Source: Erigeron canadensis
Taxonomy: Eukaryota > Streptophyta > Magnoliopsida > Asterales > Asteraceae
Assembly: GCF_010389155.1 (NCBI RefSeq)
Contig: NC_057765.1
Location: forward strand, 39,885,559 to 39,949,558
Direction: 5' to 3'
Length of the DNA stretch: 64,000 nt
A model generated the notes under the pieces. The model saw only the letters and a program-made list of their open reading frames with translations, was not told where the DNA came from and searched no databases. The position numbers and the translations under genes are program-made. Positions 1-16,083 of this stretch are shown here, piece after piece; position 1 is the stretch's first letter; each line of letters opens with the position of its first letter.

Positions 1-600
1 ATCTATTGATTGGTAATGTCAAGCAAAGGCCGACTTATGTTGCACATGAAGTTTGATTTTGCCTATACAGTACTGGTTGACAAAATGGTTTTTCCTAACT
101 TACTCTTTGGTAAGATACTTGATCAAATTGTAACACTTGTACATCATTGCTTTTTTAACTTAATGGACATGTAATTAAACTTCAAAACATATAACCTTCA
201 TCCAGAAATTTTGAATCAACAACTTCATAATATAGATTTCTTAGTTGCTGGTTAATCTGTTAATGAGTTAATGGTTCTTATTTGTCACATTTGTATAGAT
301 AACAAAAATATTTTGTAACATTGTCGATCTAATGATAAGGATATACCAGTTACAAAAAGTTTGTATCTAGTAGAATCATGAAGTATTTATATATAGTCAA
401 TCACAATGCCATCTAGATTTATTTTGTTTATTAATACCTGAAATGTAATGTTTTTATCACAAGATATGCATTAAATTAAACCTATCTACATTTCATATAA
501 CTAATGATAAAATCAAACAAATTTTGTTTGTTTTTGAAAAAGCTGATAATGATTATCCTTCGATTTTTGGCGGGCATAATCCCTTCTCTTATGTTTTCCC
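1..600. other. AT-rich stretch without recognised gene
   Basis: I see no coding, RNA or transposon signature here. The missing 3' exons of the DRE2 gene, expected on the minus strand, were looked for and not found. Confidence 0.5.
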
Positions 601-614
601 TCAAATTGCACTCC

Positions 615-622
615 TATAAATA
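615..622 (+). promoter_or_regulatory. TATA box upstream of a small secreted-peptide ORF
   Basis: A clean TATAAATA lies 58 bp before the ATG at 680. That spacing suits a transcription start about 30 bp downstream and a short leader. It is the main reason for keeping the small ORF that follows. Confidence 0.4.
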
Positions 623-679
623 TTAGATACCATCCATTCATCAATCCCATCATCTATGTGCTACAACTTTTACTAAAAC

Positions 680-814
680 ATGCTTTGTATTGTGACATCA
701 AAAAACCCAATCAGTATAGCTAATATCTCTCTGGTATTCTGGTTGATGTTATTAATGGTGAGAGAGACTTTGGCATATGAACATCAAGAAAATCCGTTGG
801 GGAAACAGACATAG
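680..814 (+). CDS. Possible small secreted peptide (44 aa), unrecognised
   Basis: The ORF runs from ATG to TAG over 44 residues. A hydrophobic stretch (ISLVFWLMLLM) at residues 16-26 looks like the core of a signal peptide, followed by a short polar tail ending NPLGKQT. A well-placed TATA box precedes it. I do not recognise the product: no CLE, CEP, RALF or cysteine-rich pattern is visible in the tail. It could equally be the first exon of a longer gene or a chance ORF. The signal-like core and TATA box are seen; secretion is inference. Confidence 0.25.
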   Translation: MLCIVTSKNPISIANISLVFWLMLLMVRETLAYEHQENPLGKQT

Positions 815-1469
815 GAAGAATCCAGAAACTGTTGTCATTGGCAACAGTTTTTAGATTGTTGCAATATGTATGTTTCCACAAAATGATCTTAACCTATCTA
901 TGCCAATACTGAAGACTGTCTCAACATGAATAGCATCAACCAAAGAGAAATTCCCTTCACTCGACATGTGGATTGGTTTTTTGAGTTCACCATACAAAAT
1001 ACTTTCATGCCAATCCAAAATCAAGAGACAAGTATCATCAGCTTTTTTGAAGTAAAAAATCGATGAACTGGGATTCTGATGCATATGGATAAAAATAATC
1101 TCTACCAATATACCCTTCCACCCTCTATCTCTTCATTCTGCTTCATGAAAAATCAATTTGTAATTTTCCAATACATAACTGAAACCATTCAACCAAGAAA
1201 ATTCACTTCTACGGTTCTACTTTCTAAGCACTGACTCCTTAGTGATCAAGGTGATTAGACTTGTGAAAAATGAGAAATCAATACACAAAAACAATTATGT
1301 TTGATTTAAGTTGGAGATTAAATTTATGATTTACAAGTTTCAATGATTTCTATTACATTCTTTATTCAGTTTAAGGATTAAGCTGAAACCAACTGAGCTC
1401 ATTCAGTCCAGGAACCCAACCTATGAGTGCCCCAAATGGCGTTCAGTTATTCATCTCATATTATACTAG

Positions 1470-1494
1470 TGTGTGTGTGTGTGTGTGTGCGCGC
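1470..1494. repeat. (GT)n microsatellite with GC tail
   Basis: About ten GT units are followed by a short GCGCGC tail. Confidence 0.9.
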
Positions 1495-1746
1495 AATCAA
1501 CAATTAAGTTTTGGTCCATCTGATAATCTACTTAGGTTAAAGCTCAGGGTTGATTAAAAAAAGGACAATCAAACATTTAACTTAAAACTAAATGCCTACT
1601 GATCGGTCCTGTAATGATATTGGTCCAAAAAATTACCCACTTTGTTCCTATGAAGAGCGCTCTATATACTTTAGCGACAAGCAAACATTATTACTATGTA
1701 CCTGTTAATCTAACCATATTCAGAAACTCAATTGTAATGGACTTAC

Positions 1747-3333
1747 TAGGTAGGAGCTCAGGCTTCTTCAAATCCTCTTCAGATAAGAGACTATCCTCAT
1801 CAATAAGATCCATATCATCATTAACCAGAACTTTTGGTAAAGTTTTCACCGGCTTCTTAAGTGAAAAAGATGAACCAATCTTCCATGAAGGTTTCTTTCC
1901 CTTAACCTGTTGATAAGAAAAACAACCCATTCAGATGCTATACAGTGATTTCTCGAATTCCCAGCTGCAGAAGAGGACGAGAAAAGAAATCTTTAAGACT
2001 CCCCCCCCCCTCGCGTCTTTTTAACATTTACTATAAAGTGACAAAAGATAGTTAGATAATGATGTCATATTTCTTGGCTGTAAATGTGGTACGATGGGAG
2101 GGTTTGGTAATGGGTTCGCAAGCACCTGTTTGTCTGAATAGCAAAATTTACAATGTTATGCAATATAAATAATCCTTAGGTGACTTTCAACCCGTTTGAC
2201 CCATTCCCATTTGGCCGAAAACTTATATATGATCTGATTGAGATACAACAGAACCCAAATCAACCAATTTACAAAATAAGACAAAATGGTCCCAACATGG
2301 CTGTAATAAATTCGGTGATAACTGAATAGTTTTGCTTACCCCAAAAGACTGTAGACCTTCAGACAATACCTCTGCCATCCGAACAACCTCAATATCAGAA
2401 AATCCTGCAACTAATAACTTGCGCTCCAGGGAAGATGTTGCCTGCAAACCAGTGAGAGAGATTAATACTCAAACCCGACTGCACATTGACTGTAAGAAGA
2501 CAAATTTCTTACATTCTCTTTGGCAGCATCAAGAGTTTGATGAACAAATATTTCTCCACCGGGCTTCAAAACCCGTGAAAGATCCTCAAACAACTTTCCA
2601 CTCGGAAAATCTTGTGATCTACCCATTGATACAATAAAATCCACAGACGATGTGTCCATTGGCAAAGAACCTATTATTCATCAAATTGAACCGTAAGAAA
2701 CTTGAAAAACGTAAATGGATATAACTACATAAGCTACATATCAAGTCGTATGAGATAATGTAGTATTGAAAAGTGAAATAAGAATAGTACTAAGTGATGA
2801 AGCTTGTGTGACGATTAGCGGATTGATTTTGTCAGCTGCTTCCTTCTTCACCATTCTTACAGCATTTAGCACTTCATGAAGAGGCATCATCACATTCTCG
2901 ATAAGTGCTAGCACACTACCTTCAAACCCTTGTGTGGCCTACAAATTTTTAACAAAAAAACGCGTGTGGTGATTACCTAAACCGACCCTATAAAAAGCTC
3001 TATCTTGCGACTACGCGAGTCTAGCTGATATAATGAAACTAACTAAACAGTTTGTTGCAGAAAACAGGGCACTTTATCAATATGGAATTTTCAAGGGCAA
3101 TTTGAAAAACAGAAAACGTGTACTTTTACGGAAAAAAAAATACATAAATCTAAAAATGTTAGCTTGACATAAAGATAAAAAATTTAAAATTCAAAATTTA
3201 AGACGTTACACTTGTAAACCCTAATAGAGGCTTAAACCCTACATAGATACGAGTAACAATTATGTGAAATCAAACAAAAAATAAGATCAATTAGTTATAA
3301 AAATATAATATTTAAGTTTTGGATACTAACCAT
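1747..3333 (-). CDS. DRE2: Anamorsin homolog (CIAPIN1/DRE2), 3' part missing
   Basis: DRE2 is the cytosolic Fe-S protein that accepts electrons from the diflavin reductase Tah18/ATR3 for Fe-S cluster assembly. Exons read on the minus strand: 3333-3331 (ATG only), 2938-2791, 2670-2513, 2441-2340 and 1906-1747, all with GT-AG borders and consistent phases. They give the methyltransferase-like N-terminal domain (PLIVTQASS, then [12 protein letters not shown]) and the linker containing [10 protein letters not shown] and [12 protein letters not shown], which are characteristic of plant DRE2. The C-terminal CIAPIN1 domain with its two cysteine clusters should follow, but no cysteine-rich exon is visible between 1746 and 1 on the minus strand. 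Either those exons lie beyond the window after a long intron, or the gene is 3'-truncated. The first exon consisting only of ATG is a prediction. Confidence 0.8.
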
Positions 3334-5391
3334 TTCAACCGCAATTAGAGATAAGTTCTGTTCTGGATGAGCAGTGGGTATGTGTATATATATACGAATT
3401 GACCTGTGAAATAGATATAGAGAGATATAATAGTAAGTTATATATATAGAGAGAGAGAGAAAGAGAGGGGGGGGGGGGGTTAATAAAATAGAGTAATAAT
3501 TAGGTTAAAAAATAAAGAGACCGGAAAATGGAAACGGCGGTGATCGGGGGGAAATATTTGGGAGGAAGATATGTTCACAATTTATTTATTAGGAATTGTG
3601 GAGGTAACACGTTTTTATGTTTAATTCTACAAGAGAATACAATACGACCTACGTAACTACGTTAAGTAATTTTGACCCGCCAAAAGTCGTATGTTGACTT
3701 GATGTATAAACAATATCCATCCATGCTTTAAATATAAGCTAAGTTTAACCCTCCGTAGAAATGATGGGTTGCAAAGTGATAAAAAAAAAAAAAAGAGTGG
3801 TTAAGATGATGAGTTGTTAAGAACCACGTTAATGTGATCAAACACTCGTCACAATCTTCCCTGTTTACATTTTAAGTTTCAATATTTACTTTCTCAAAAT
3901 GCCCATATTTCAATTCTATATTTACTTAACACCCTTATACTCTCTTCAAATCTCAACCAATCATTTGTTTTCTCTCTCCTCCATAAATCATTTATTCCTC
4001 CAATTCATTCAAAATCTTTTATCTCAAAAACCGTACATCGATAAATTATATGGGTGTTCTTAAAATTTTATGCTCTTTCATTAGAGATGTCATTCGATAT
4101 ACTTTCGACGAATTTTTAAATCCGAGGGCGGAGTCCGTACGACTAAGGCATTTGGCTATCACACTCTATGACCTATTACCCTCATCATCTCACCGCCGCA
4201 ACGCGCGGGTACTTGCTCTCATTTACTTTTAATGACATTCTATATGATTTCACAATACGTGATTGGAACTTCAGGGACTAATGTTGCAAACATTAAACAT
4301 TAGGGTTAGATATGATAGTTCTTTAATCATAAATAGATACTAATAGCTTTTGCTTTAACCTCCTAATCTGAGCCTAACCTCTTATCAAATTCGTGTATGT
4401 TTTTTCTCTTTGATTTTCGACATCACTCCAGCCGAAATATTCATCTTATCATCACTCTGGTTTTGGGGACTCAAAATCAATGACAACTATACTTAATGTT
4501 CTTACCAGTTCTACAAAATCGTCGGGTATGTATTATCATTGGATTCGAATCATGTTTAAACTAACATGAGTTCGTCATGGGCATCATACAATTTGATATG
4601 AAAGTTGCGTGATCACACTGCTAAATATATAGGTCATGCTTTTCCTTTGAGGCCATCGACATGCATTGTCGATCTAAGTCCTTTGACTATTAGGTTGAAC
4701 ATTTTCGTCACTCGGTCAATAACCCATAAAAGGGGCTGTGAGCCTGTGAGGAGCAAGGTGGGAAGCCTTTCGTAGGGTGAAGGGAGGGTAGCATGCACCG
4801 TGGGCCTGCAGCTCTGACTCATGCATACCGCATGCTCTAATAATTTGGCCTAGTATGCTTTTATCTCGTGTTGAATATTTAGGCTTTCAAATATCAAAAG
4901 GAGAAGCAAAAGCAGACTACAAGTTTTAAAAGGAAAAGGCTTGCTTTACGTTCCAAATTAAGTTCCATATCTCGATCAAAAAGAAAAGTCGAAAAAGACG
5001 AAGAACAAAAAAAAAAAAAACTAAATAAACAAAAAAACAAAAGCTTCACCCACACTCAAATAGATAAATAATATCAGTTCCAATCCACCAAAGATTTTGT
5101 ATTAACATGAAGAAGAAAAAGGTCAATCCCTTCCCAAAACAAGGGTAAACATGTCATTACACCACCCCTAAGTAAAACTTACATAAATTAACCAACCAAC
5201 CAATTTCACCAAAAGTATTGCAAAGAATGCTTTCATTAAACAAACAAATCAAGCCCTTTTGTTGCCTGCCATTAACTGTAATTTTCTGCATGCAAATGAT
5301 CAACATTCAGCTCATAGCAAATCCCCATTGGGTATTTCTTATGCATGCTGTCAAGGGCAAATTGTACACTAGTCTTGATTCTTGAATACAA
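3334..5391. other. Space between DRE2 and BSK genes
   Basis: It contains the DRE2 upstream region, including a GA tract that runs into a G homopolymer near 3450-3480, a Helitron-like tail near 4180-4230, and the likely 3' UTR of the BSK gene (about 5040-5391). Nothing else in it supports a gene. Confidence 0.5.
4180..4232 (+). mobile_element. Helitron-like 3' terminus remnant
   Basis: A CCGCCGC...GCGCGGG stem-loop is followed by a short AT-richer tail. It resembles the hairpin ends at 12924-13160 and, inverted, at 13913-13965. The final CTRR tetranucleotide is not clear here, so this copy is degraded. Confidence 0.4.
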
Positions 5392-10505
<5,114 letters not shown>

Positions 10506-12130
10506 TATTCCAATATATAGCTGTCGTTAGTTGAATTCTACTTGAAATCTTTGTGATCAATATAAGTTGTTATGATAAAGCTTCACAAATAACCCAGCTT
10601 CTTAGGGACTGAAAACTTCACTTATCACCACCATTGAAGATCAAAACACCTGTAAAATGCATTGAAATTCGAATCAGATCCAACTGATACTGGTCATATA
10701 TCACAAATCTTGGAATTTGCTATATTGCAGCAGATAGTAAATATTAAACAAATAAGTTTTCAAATGTTGCAAAGATCAAAGCTTTTTCCTACTTAAAACC
10801 TCCAAAGTAACTGCAATTTGCATTCACTATAGCAGCTGCATAATCACAGCCAACACATCTACAACTTTCGTTAATCTCGATGCCATAATAGACCTTCTAC
10901 TAGCAACAATCAGCAAGCTTCACTTAAAAAAACTTGACTTCAAAGTTTAAGGAGCGTAACACCCAAAGGTTGTCAAAGTAGTTATCAAAATGTAGTTCAA
11001 AAACTCGGGGAATTAGTTAGAAGACACCACATTACTCCCAAAACAAGTTTGTGAACATATGTCTTTAAATACTCCTAAGCTTGAAAACATTCAAAACATA
11101 TTAATTTAGATATATCAAAATAACCAAGCTTTTTTCTACTCTAACCATTCAAGGGAACACCAATTTACATTTACCATCGGGCGAAATCTCAACCAATGTA
11201 CCTATAAATTTCATTAATTTGATAACATTTAGAGGTTATCAGTAACCTGCAGCTACAAGACACCTTATTAGGGCTTCAAAGTTTACAAAGGGGGTGTTTG
11301 GCTTAGCTTATTTTCAATCTTATTTGCTTATTTGAGTTTGGCTTATCTTTGATAAGTCCTGGATTTGCGGCTTATATTTGTATTTATGAGCTAATTTTGC
11401 AATTACATGTCATGATAAGCTTATAAGTCCAAAAATAAGTCCCAAAAAATGAACTGAATGCAAGTAAGCCAAAATAGTTAAGCCAAACACCCCCAAAACA
11501 CATTTCTAAAAAACTCCGAAATCGAGAAAGATTCAAAAATATACACAAACTACTAAAGTTAGCAAAAAGATTCAACTATCAAAACTTTTTCTAACTTACA
11601 CTCTCCAAATCATCACCACTTATAAATCTACTACATCCCATATGCACGTATTTCAACTAAACTTATTGATCTAAAAAATCTCAAAAACAATTAACTAACA
11701 TCAATAAATGCAAAATGCCCATCAACTAAATCTTGAAAATACAAACAATCAGCAAACTATAACTTCTTCAAGATTCTAATTATTAGGGCTAAAAACATCA
11801 ACCCCATATCAGCCATTAACTTTAACTTCAGCTTAAACAGACAAAAAAAAAAAAAAAAGTCAAAACACAAACAAAAGTGATAGAAATGAAACCTTTCTAG
11901 CTCCAAGATATATAAAATCAGCAAGATTGATTGACCCACTTGAGTTTTCAGTCAAAGACTTAAAAAGGACAGCTGGGTTTGTTTCAAGATTCTTTCTTTT
12001 TCTCTCTTTCAAGGATCAAGAGAAAGAAATGTTTAGTTGATATGAAATCTTGAAAATATATTAGATATAGATACAATTATATGTATGTATAAATTTATTT
12101 ATGATAAGTATATGTATATAGATCTCTTTG
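10506..12130 (-). other. BSK 5' region with probable leader intron
   Basis: A good splice acceptor (TTTTACAG) lies at about 10652 on the minus strand, so the 5' UTR is probably spliced. A candidate donor (AAAG/GTTTCA) sits near 11891, and CT-rich leader-like sequence reaches about 12060. A TATATA-type sequence occurs near 12115. The putative leader intron holds the MITE at 11290-11494. All of this is inference without transcripts. Confidence 0.4.
11290..11494. mobile_element. hAT-like MITE with GGGGTGTTTGG termini
   Basis: The left end reads GGGGGTGTTTGGCTTAGC and the right end is its near-exact complement (TAGTTAAGCCAAACACCCCC). The ends are inverted repeats of about 20 bp around an AT-rich core without coding potential. 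I could not establish a clean target-site duplication. Confidence 0.7.
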
Positions 12131-12840
12131 GCATTCCAAGTGTGCACACGATTTACTCTTTACTCTTTCTGGTTTTTTCAACTTTCCACCGACAATAAAA
12201 AAAAGTTTTTGGTAAAAAAGGTATGTATTATTTATTTTATTTTACTACCAATTGTCTTGTTTGACCATCCCATTAGCCACTAACCAATAGGATAATTACT
12301 TTGTTAAAATATGTAATTAGAGACAAAAAGTACATATTTTTATGTACCATGCAATTTGTATCTATATGGGAGTTAAAAAATAACTACTTAATTACTAGGG
12401 AAACAAGTTAAATTGTTGTAATTAAGAAATAAATTAAACAAAGTACTTTTGCTAATGCAATTGATTAATGAGTGGATAGAATATAATCTAATTTTAAATT
12501 CATGTTAACAGTGCTTTTATCAAAACACTACTTTTCATAACATTTTCAAAATAGAAGTATTGTGGTACCTAAAGTAGAATTGAAATACAATCATTATAAA
12601 GTATGGAGATAATGTATGTTTGACCGAAAATTATAATCTATATTATCTAATACTCGTAAAACAAAATGTTTTTTTTTCTTTAAACTTTCTACTTTTGAAA
12701 AACGAAAAATATTGTTCTCCTTTATTCACTAATTTGAACATTTCCATATAATATTTTTATAATACCCTCAATGAAATAAATTAGAGTATAGATCTCCTAA
12801 CACTTAATAACTATAATACCACCTTTAACACAAACTACTT
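12131..12840. other. AT-rich intergenic DNA, nothing recognised
   Basis: There is no ORF, RNA or repeat structure here that I can support. Confidence 0.5.
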
Positions 12841-13160
12841 TTACATTCACCACCAATGTTGCTCTCATCACCATCCCTACCGCCGCCCCCACCACCACCT
12901 CCGCCATCACTACCCTACCGTCGGTCCGCCGCCAAGGGCGTAGCTACATAGGGGCCGGGAGGGGCGCCTGACCCCCCGAAATTTTTTTTGCGATGTAGGG
13001 GGTATATTATTTTCGTGTAGAAAAATTTCGATATACTTAGTTTCGCCCTCCTATTTTAATTGTGAAATAGCATTAGAAAAAAAAATTTAGATCCCGACCC
13101 CCACTCAAAAATTTATGGCTTCGCCATTGTCCGCCGCATTGCGCGGATATAAGACTAGTT
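12840..13160 (+). mobile_element. Helitron-like 3' end, interrupted by a MITE
   Basis: A pyrimidine-rich CCACC/CCGCC stretch leads to a hairpin CCGCCGCATTGCGCGG, followed about 8 bp later by CTAG and T. A GC hairpin just before a terminal CTRR is the hallmark of Helitron 3' ends. The hairpin region is split by the insertion at 12933-13128. The 5' end (TC...) was not located. Confidence 0.6.
12924..13137. mobile_element. 196-bp MITE with 9-bp target duplication
   Basis: The element at 12933-13128 is flanked by the identical 9-bp repeat GTCCGCCGC (12924-12932 and 13129-13137). Its ends, AAGGGCGTAGCTACA and the complement of the right end AATGGCGAAGCCATA, match at 11 of 15 positions. A 9-bp duplication suggests Mutator-superfamily mobilisation. 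It inserted into the hairpin of a Helitron tail, so it is younger than that tail. Confidence 0.65.
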
Positions 13161-13541
13161 TTTTTGTTAACATAAATAAGCAAAATACAAGACAATATTT
13201 ACTACATTCATTATAAAGGTTGTTTTAGAGTGTTTATTTTGTTCCAATTTTAATTCTTAGTTTTTTTCTAAAAAAATGTTTAAATTAGTTTTTTAGAACA
13301 TTGTAAAAATGCAACAAGAATTTTTATAAGCTAAATCACATATAATTTATCACTGACGTACTAACATTAAATCTGGTAATCGAAAAGAATATATCTAAAA
13401 AAAATCAAGTTTTAGTGTGTATGAAAGTATTTTCATTGCCTTTTTTTAAGACTGTGTTGTCTTCAATATTCTAAAATTCTTAAAAACTTCAAGCCAACTT
13501 ACTATTAACCTACCAACTCTTCTTATAACTTCCTATTAAAA

Positions 13542-13644
13542 ATCTATATTATAATTTTTTAGAATTTACATAAACAGATAAACTCATCCCCATCTATATT
13601 ATAATTTTTTAGAATTTACATAAACAGATAAACTCATCCCCATC
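13542..13644. repeat. Tandem duplication of a 51-bp unit
   Basis: Two back-to-back near-identical copies of a 51-bp AT-rich unit, each ending AAACTCATCCCCAT. Confidence 0.9.
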
Positions 13645-13912
13645 GTTAGTATATATAAAGATCTCATGTGAAATTGTGTGTTTTAATATTGTTTAGACTT
13701 TATATGTCGAACCATTTTTTTTCTTTGTTGTATTTAAAACAAACACCAACCTTTTAAATTGACTTTTATTTAAAAGTTTTTAAAACAAGTGAAAATGAAA
13801 AAGAAAATATATGTAAATCTCACACCTTCGAAATTCTGATTCCAAAATATCCAACTTGGCAACTAAAATCGTTTGTCTTTTAGGACATCTAGAACCTCAG
13901 TCAATACTCAAT

Positions 13913-14000
13913 ACTTACTAATATAAACGAGCATAGTACCCGCGCAATACGGCGACGAGCCAGCGATGACGGTGGTGTGATGGATGGTGATGATGGTGGC
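13913..14000 (-). mobile_element. Helitron-like 3' end, opposite orientation
   Basis: On the minus strand a CCGCCATCATC/ACCACC-type stretch leads to CGCCGTATTGCGCGGG and an AT-rich tail. It mirrors the structure at 12840-13160, so two Helitron-like tails face each other about 0.75 kb apart. The terminal tetranucleotide is degraded. Confidence 0.5.
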
Positions 14001-14001
14001 A

Positions 14002-14098
14002 ACATCAATTGGTGTAGGTAAAATGTATTTAATTTAAAGAGGGTTAGTAGACATCAATTGGTGTAGGTAAATGTATTTAATTTAAAGAGGGTTAGTAG
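14002..14098. repeat. Tandem duplication of a 48-49-bp unit
   Basis: Two adjacent copies beginning ACATCAATTGGTGTAGGTAA and ending GGGTTAGTAG. They differ by one A. Confidence 0.9.
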
Positions 14099-14528
14099 AG
14101 ATATTTTATAATATAATGAACTAATAGTGTAATTTAATATTAATGGTTGATGATGATTTAATTCATTAAGGATAAAAAGGTAATTTCGTATGTCTCAAAA
14201 ATGTAAACTTTTCAATATGGGATATAATTTTTATATAGTAGGATAGATAAAGTAAATTTAAAAAACATAACTTTAGCCCAATAGCCCGTGTGCGATTAAA
14301 AATAAATAAAAATTTCAAGTTAAAGTGAAAATGTGTGTAGCCAGGTTGTGAGTTTCATCTTGTTGCTCTAAAAATGAGAGATTTTAATAATAAATAAATT
14401 GGAAAATGGCTAGAGTAAAGTAACATGAAAGACAAAAAAACTTTACTTTCCTTCACATTTTGAATATGGAATTAATATAAAGGTAAATGACTAAATAGGT
14501 CATACCGTCATACCATATAAAATAGCAT

Positions 14529-14545
14529 TCTCTCTCTCTCTCTCT
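14529..14545. repeat. (TC)n microsatellite
   Basis: A short TC run followed by poly-T. Confidence 0.8.
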
Positions 14546-14998
14546 TTTTTTTTTAATTGTTTAAAAAACAAAAACGTTCCATATATTTTTATCTACTTTT
14601 TGATTTTTTTTTTAATTAATAATTAAATTAAGACTCACAACAAGATATCGATTACGTATAAACTTTACACAATTTATTATGTTAGTAAATGACTTCTTGT
14701 CATTAGACTATTGTTATTTGGGTTACATGTCATTTTAGATTATATACTTGAGAATAAAGTCAAGTACATTAAAAAATCATTTGTCTAGTAATATATCCCG
14801 GTATCCTTGTGTAAGTATATATAATGAAGGCCAGTATGGATTGTTGTATAAAATCATCAAAGCTTATACTAATTTCTCAATTGTAGAACTCAACATTTTT
14901 GAACTTTTCAGAAATATTAACTTGCAATAATTTTTTGATAGGGAACTCTAGAAAATCAAAACCTTATGAAATGCATAATAACAACTACGATACAATAA

Positions 14999-16083
14999 GT
15001 GAAATGCGAAATTTTTTTTGAAACGGGTGTATTTCAAGGGTGTTTTGTCAAACAAGTTTTCGAAAAAAAAAAAGTTATAAAACCAGTTAATCCGGTATTT
15101 GAAATACCGGATTCAAATTTCTCCCTCGAATCCGGTATTTGAAATACCGGTTTCAAAAAAGCAACTTTGAATCCGGTATTTCAAATACCGGATTCAGACT
15201 TGATGTGACTTGATGTGACTGGGACACAGGTTGCTACAGTGGTCGATGGCACGTTTTTTGAAACCGGATTTTCAAATACCAGTTTCAACAATTACGAGTT
15301 TTTAGAATATTTGTTATTGCAGATTTAAAACCAGGGAAATATCTATGCTTTGGTTCAGACACTTTGAGTGTGTATCGTGAGAGGTTGGACAAAATAATCC
15401 GAATGCACACACAATACGAAGGAAAGTATATTCTTCGATGCATATATGAGACTATGAGTTCATACATAAATTGTCTTATGTTACATACTTACATTTATAG
15501 CATTGGGGTTATGTGAAATCTTGCAGGCAAGATTTCAAAACTCATTAATAGTGGTATTCACTCAAACGTCTAGTATTTCTTCCAAAATAATGAAAATGCT
15601 TTAGTTCCTCACATTTCCAATCTTTATCCTTTTTGTAGCATCTTTACCGAATGTTCGCATCAGAATAGGGGGATAGTCAAATGTGTGTTTTGGGTAGAAG
15701 ATAATGTTCAGATTATTCTAATCCTAATATCTGACACTGTACTAATTATATAAATAACAGTTAAAATGTTGACTTCCAATTTTACTCGTAATTGTTGAAA
15801 CCGGTATTTGAAAACCCGGTTTCAAAAAATGTGCCATCGACCACTGTAGCAACCTGTGTCCCAGTCACATCAAGTCACATCAAGTCTGAATCCGGTATTT
15901 GAAATACCGGATTCAAAGTTGCTTTTTTGAAACCGGTATTTCAAATACCGGATTCGAGGGAGAAATTTGAATCCGGTATTTCAAATACCGGATTAACTGG
16001 TTTTATAATTTTTTTTTTTCGAAAACTTGTTTGACAAAACACCCTTGAAATACACCCGTTTCAAAAAAAAATTCGTGAAATGC
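14999..16083. mobile_element. Mutator-like element with 290-bp terminal inverted repeats
   Basis: The element spans 15008-16074 between identical 9-bp target duplications GTGAAATGC (14999-15007 and 16075-16083). Left TIR 15008-15298 and right TIR 15785-16074 are near-perfect complements of about 290 bp. Long TIRs with a 9-bp duplication define Mutator-like elements. Each TIR contains three short perfect palindromes built on CCGGTATTT/AAATACCGG, plus a decayed fourth, and a doubled TTGATGTGAC. The central 486 bp has no convincing transposase sequence, so this is a non-autonomous copy. The TIRs remain closely matched, which suggests recent insertion or conversion. Confidence 0.9.

Noticed and set aside
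851..1108. 85-aa minus-strand ORF
   Set aside because: No recognisable family, no start context and no splice partners; it is probably chance.
4634..4822. 62-aa minus-strand ORF in a locally GC-richer stretch
   Set aside because: Could be a retroelement scrap, but no conserved motif can be named.
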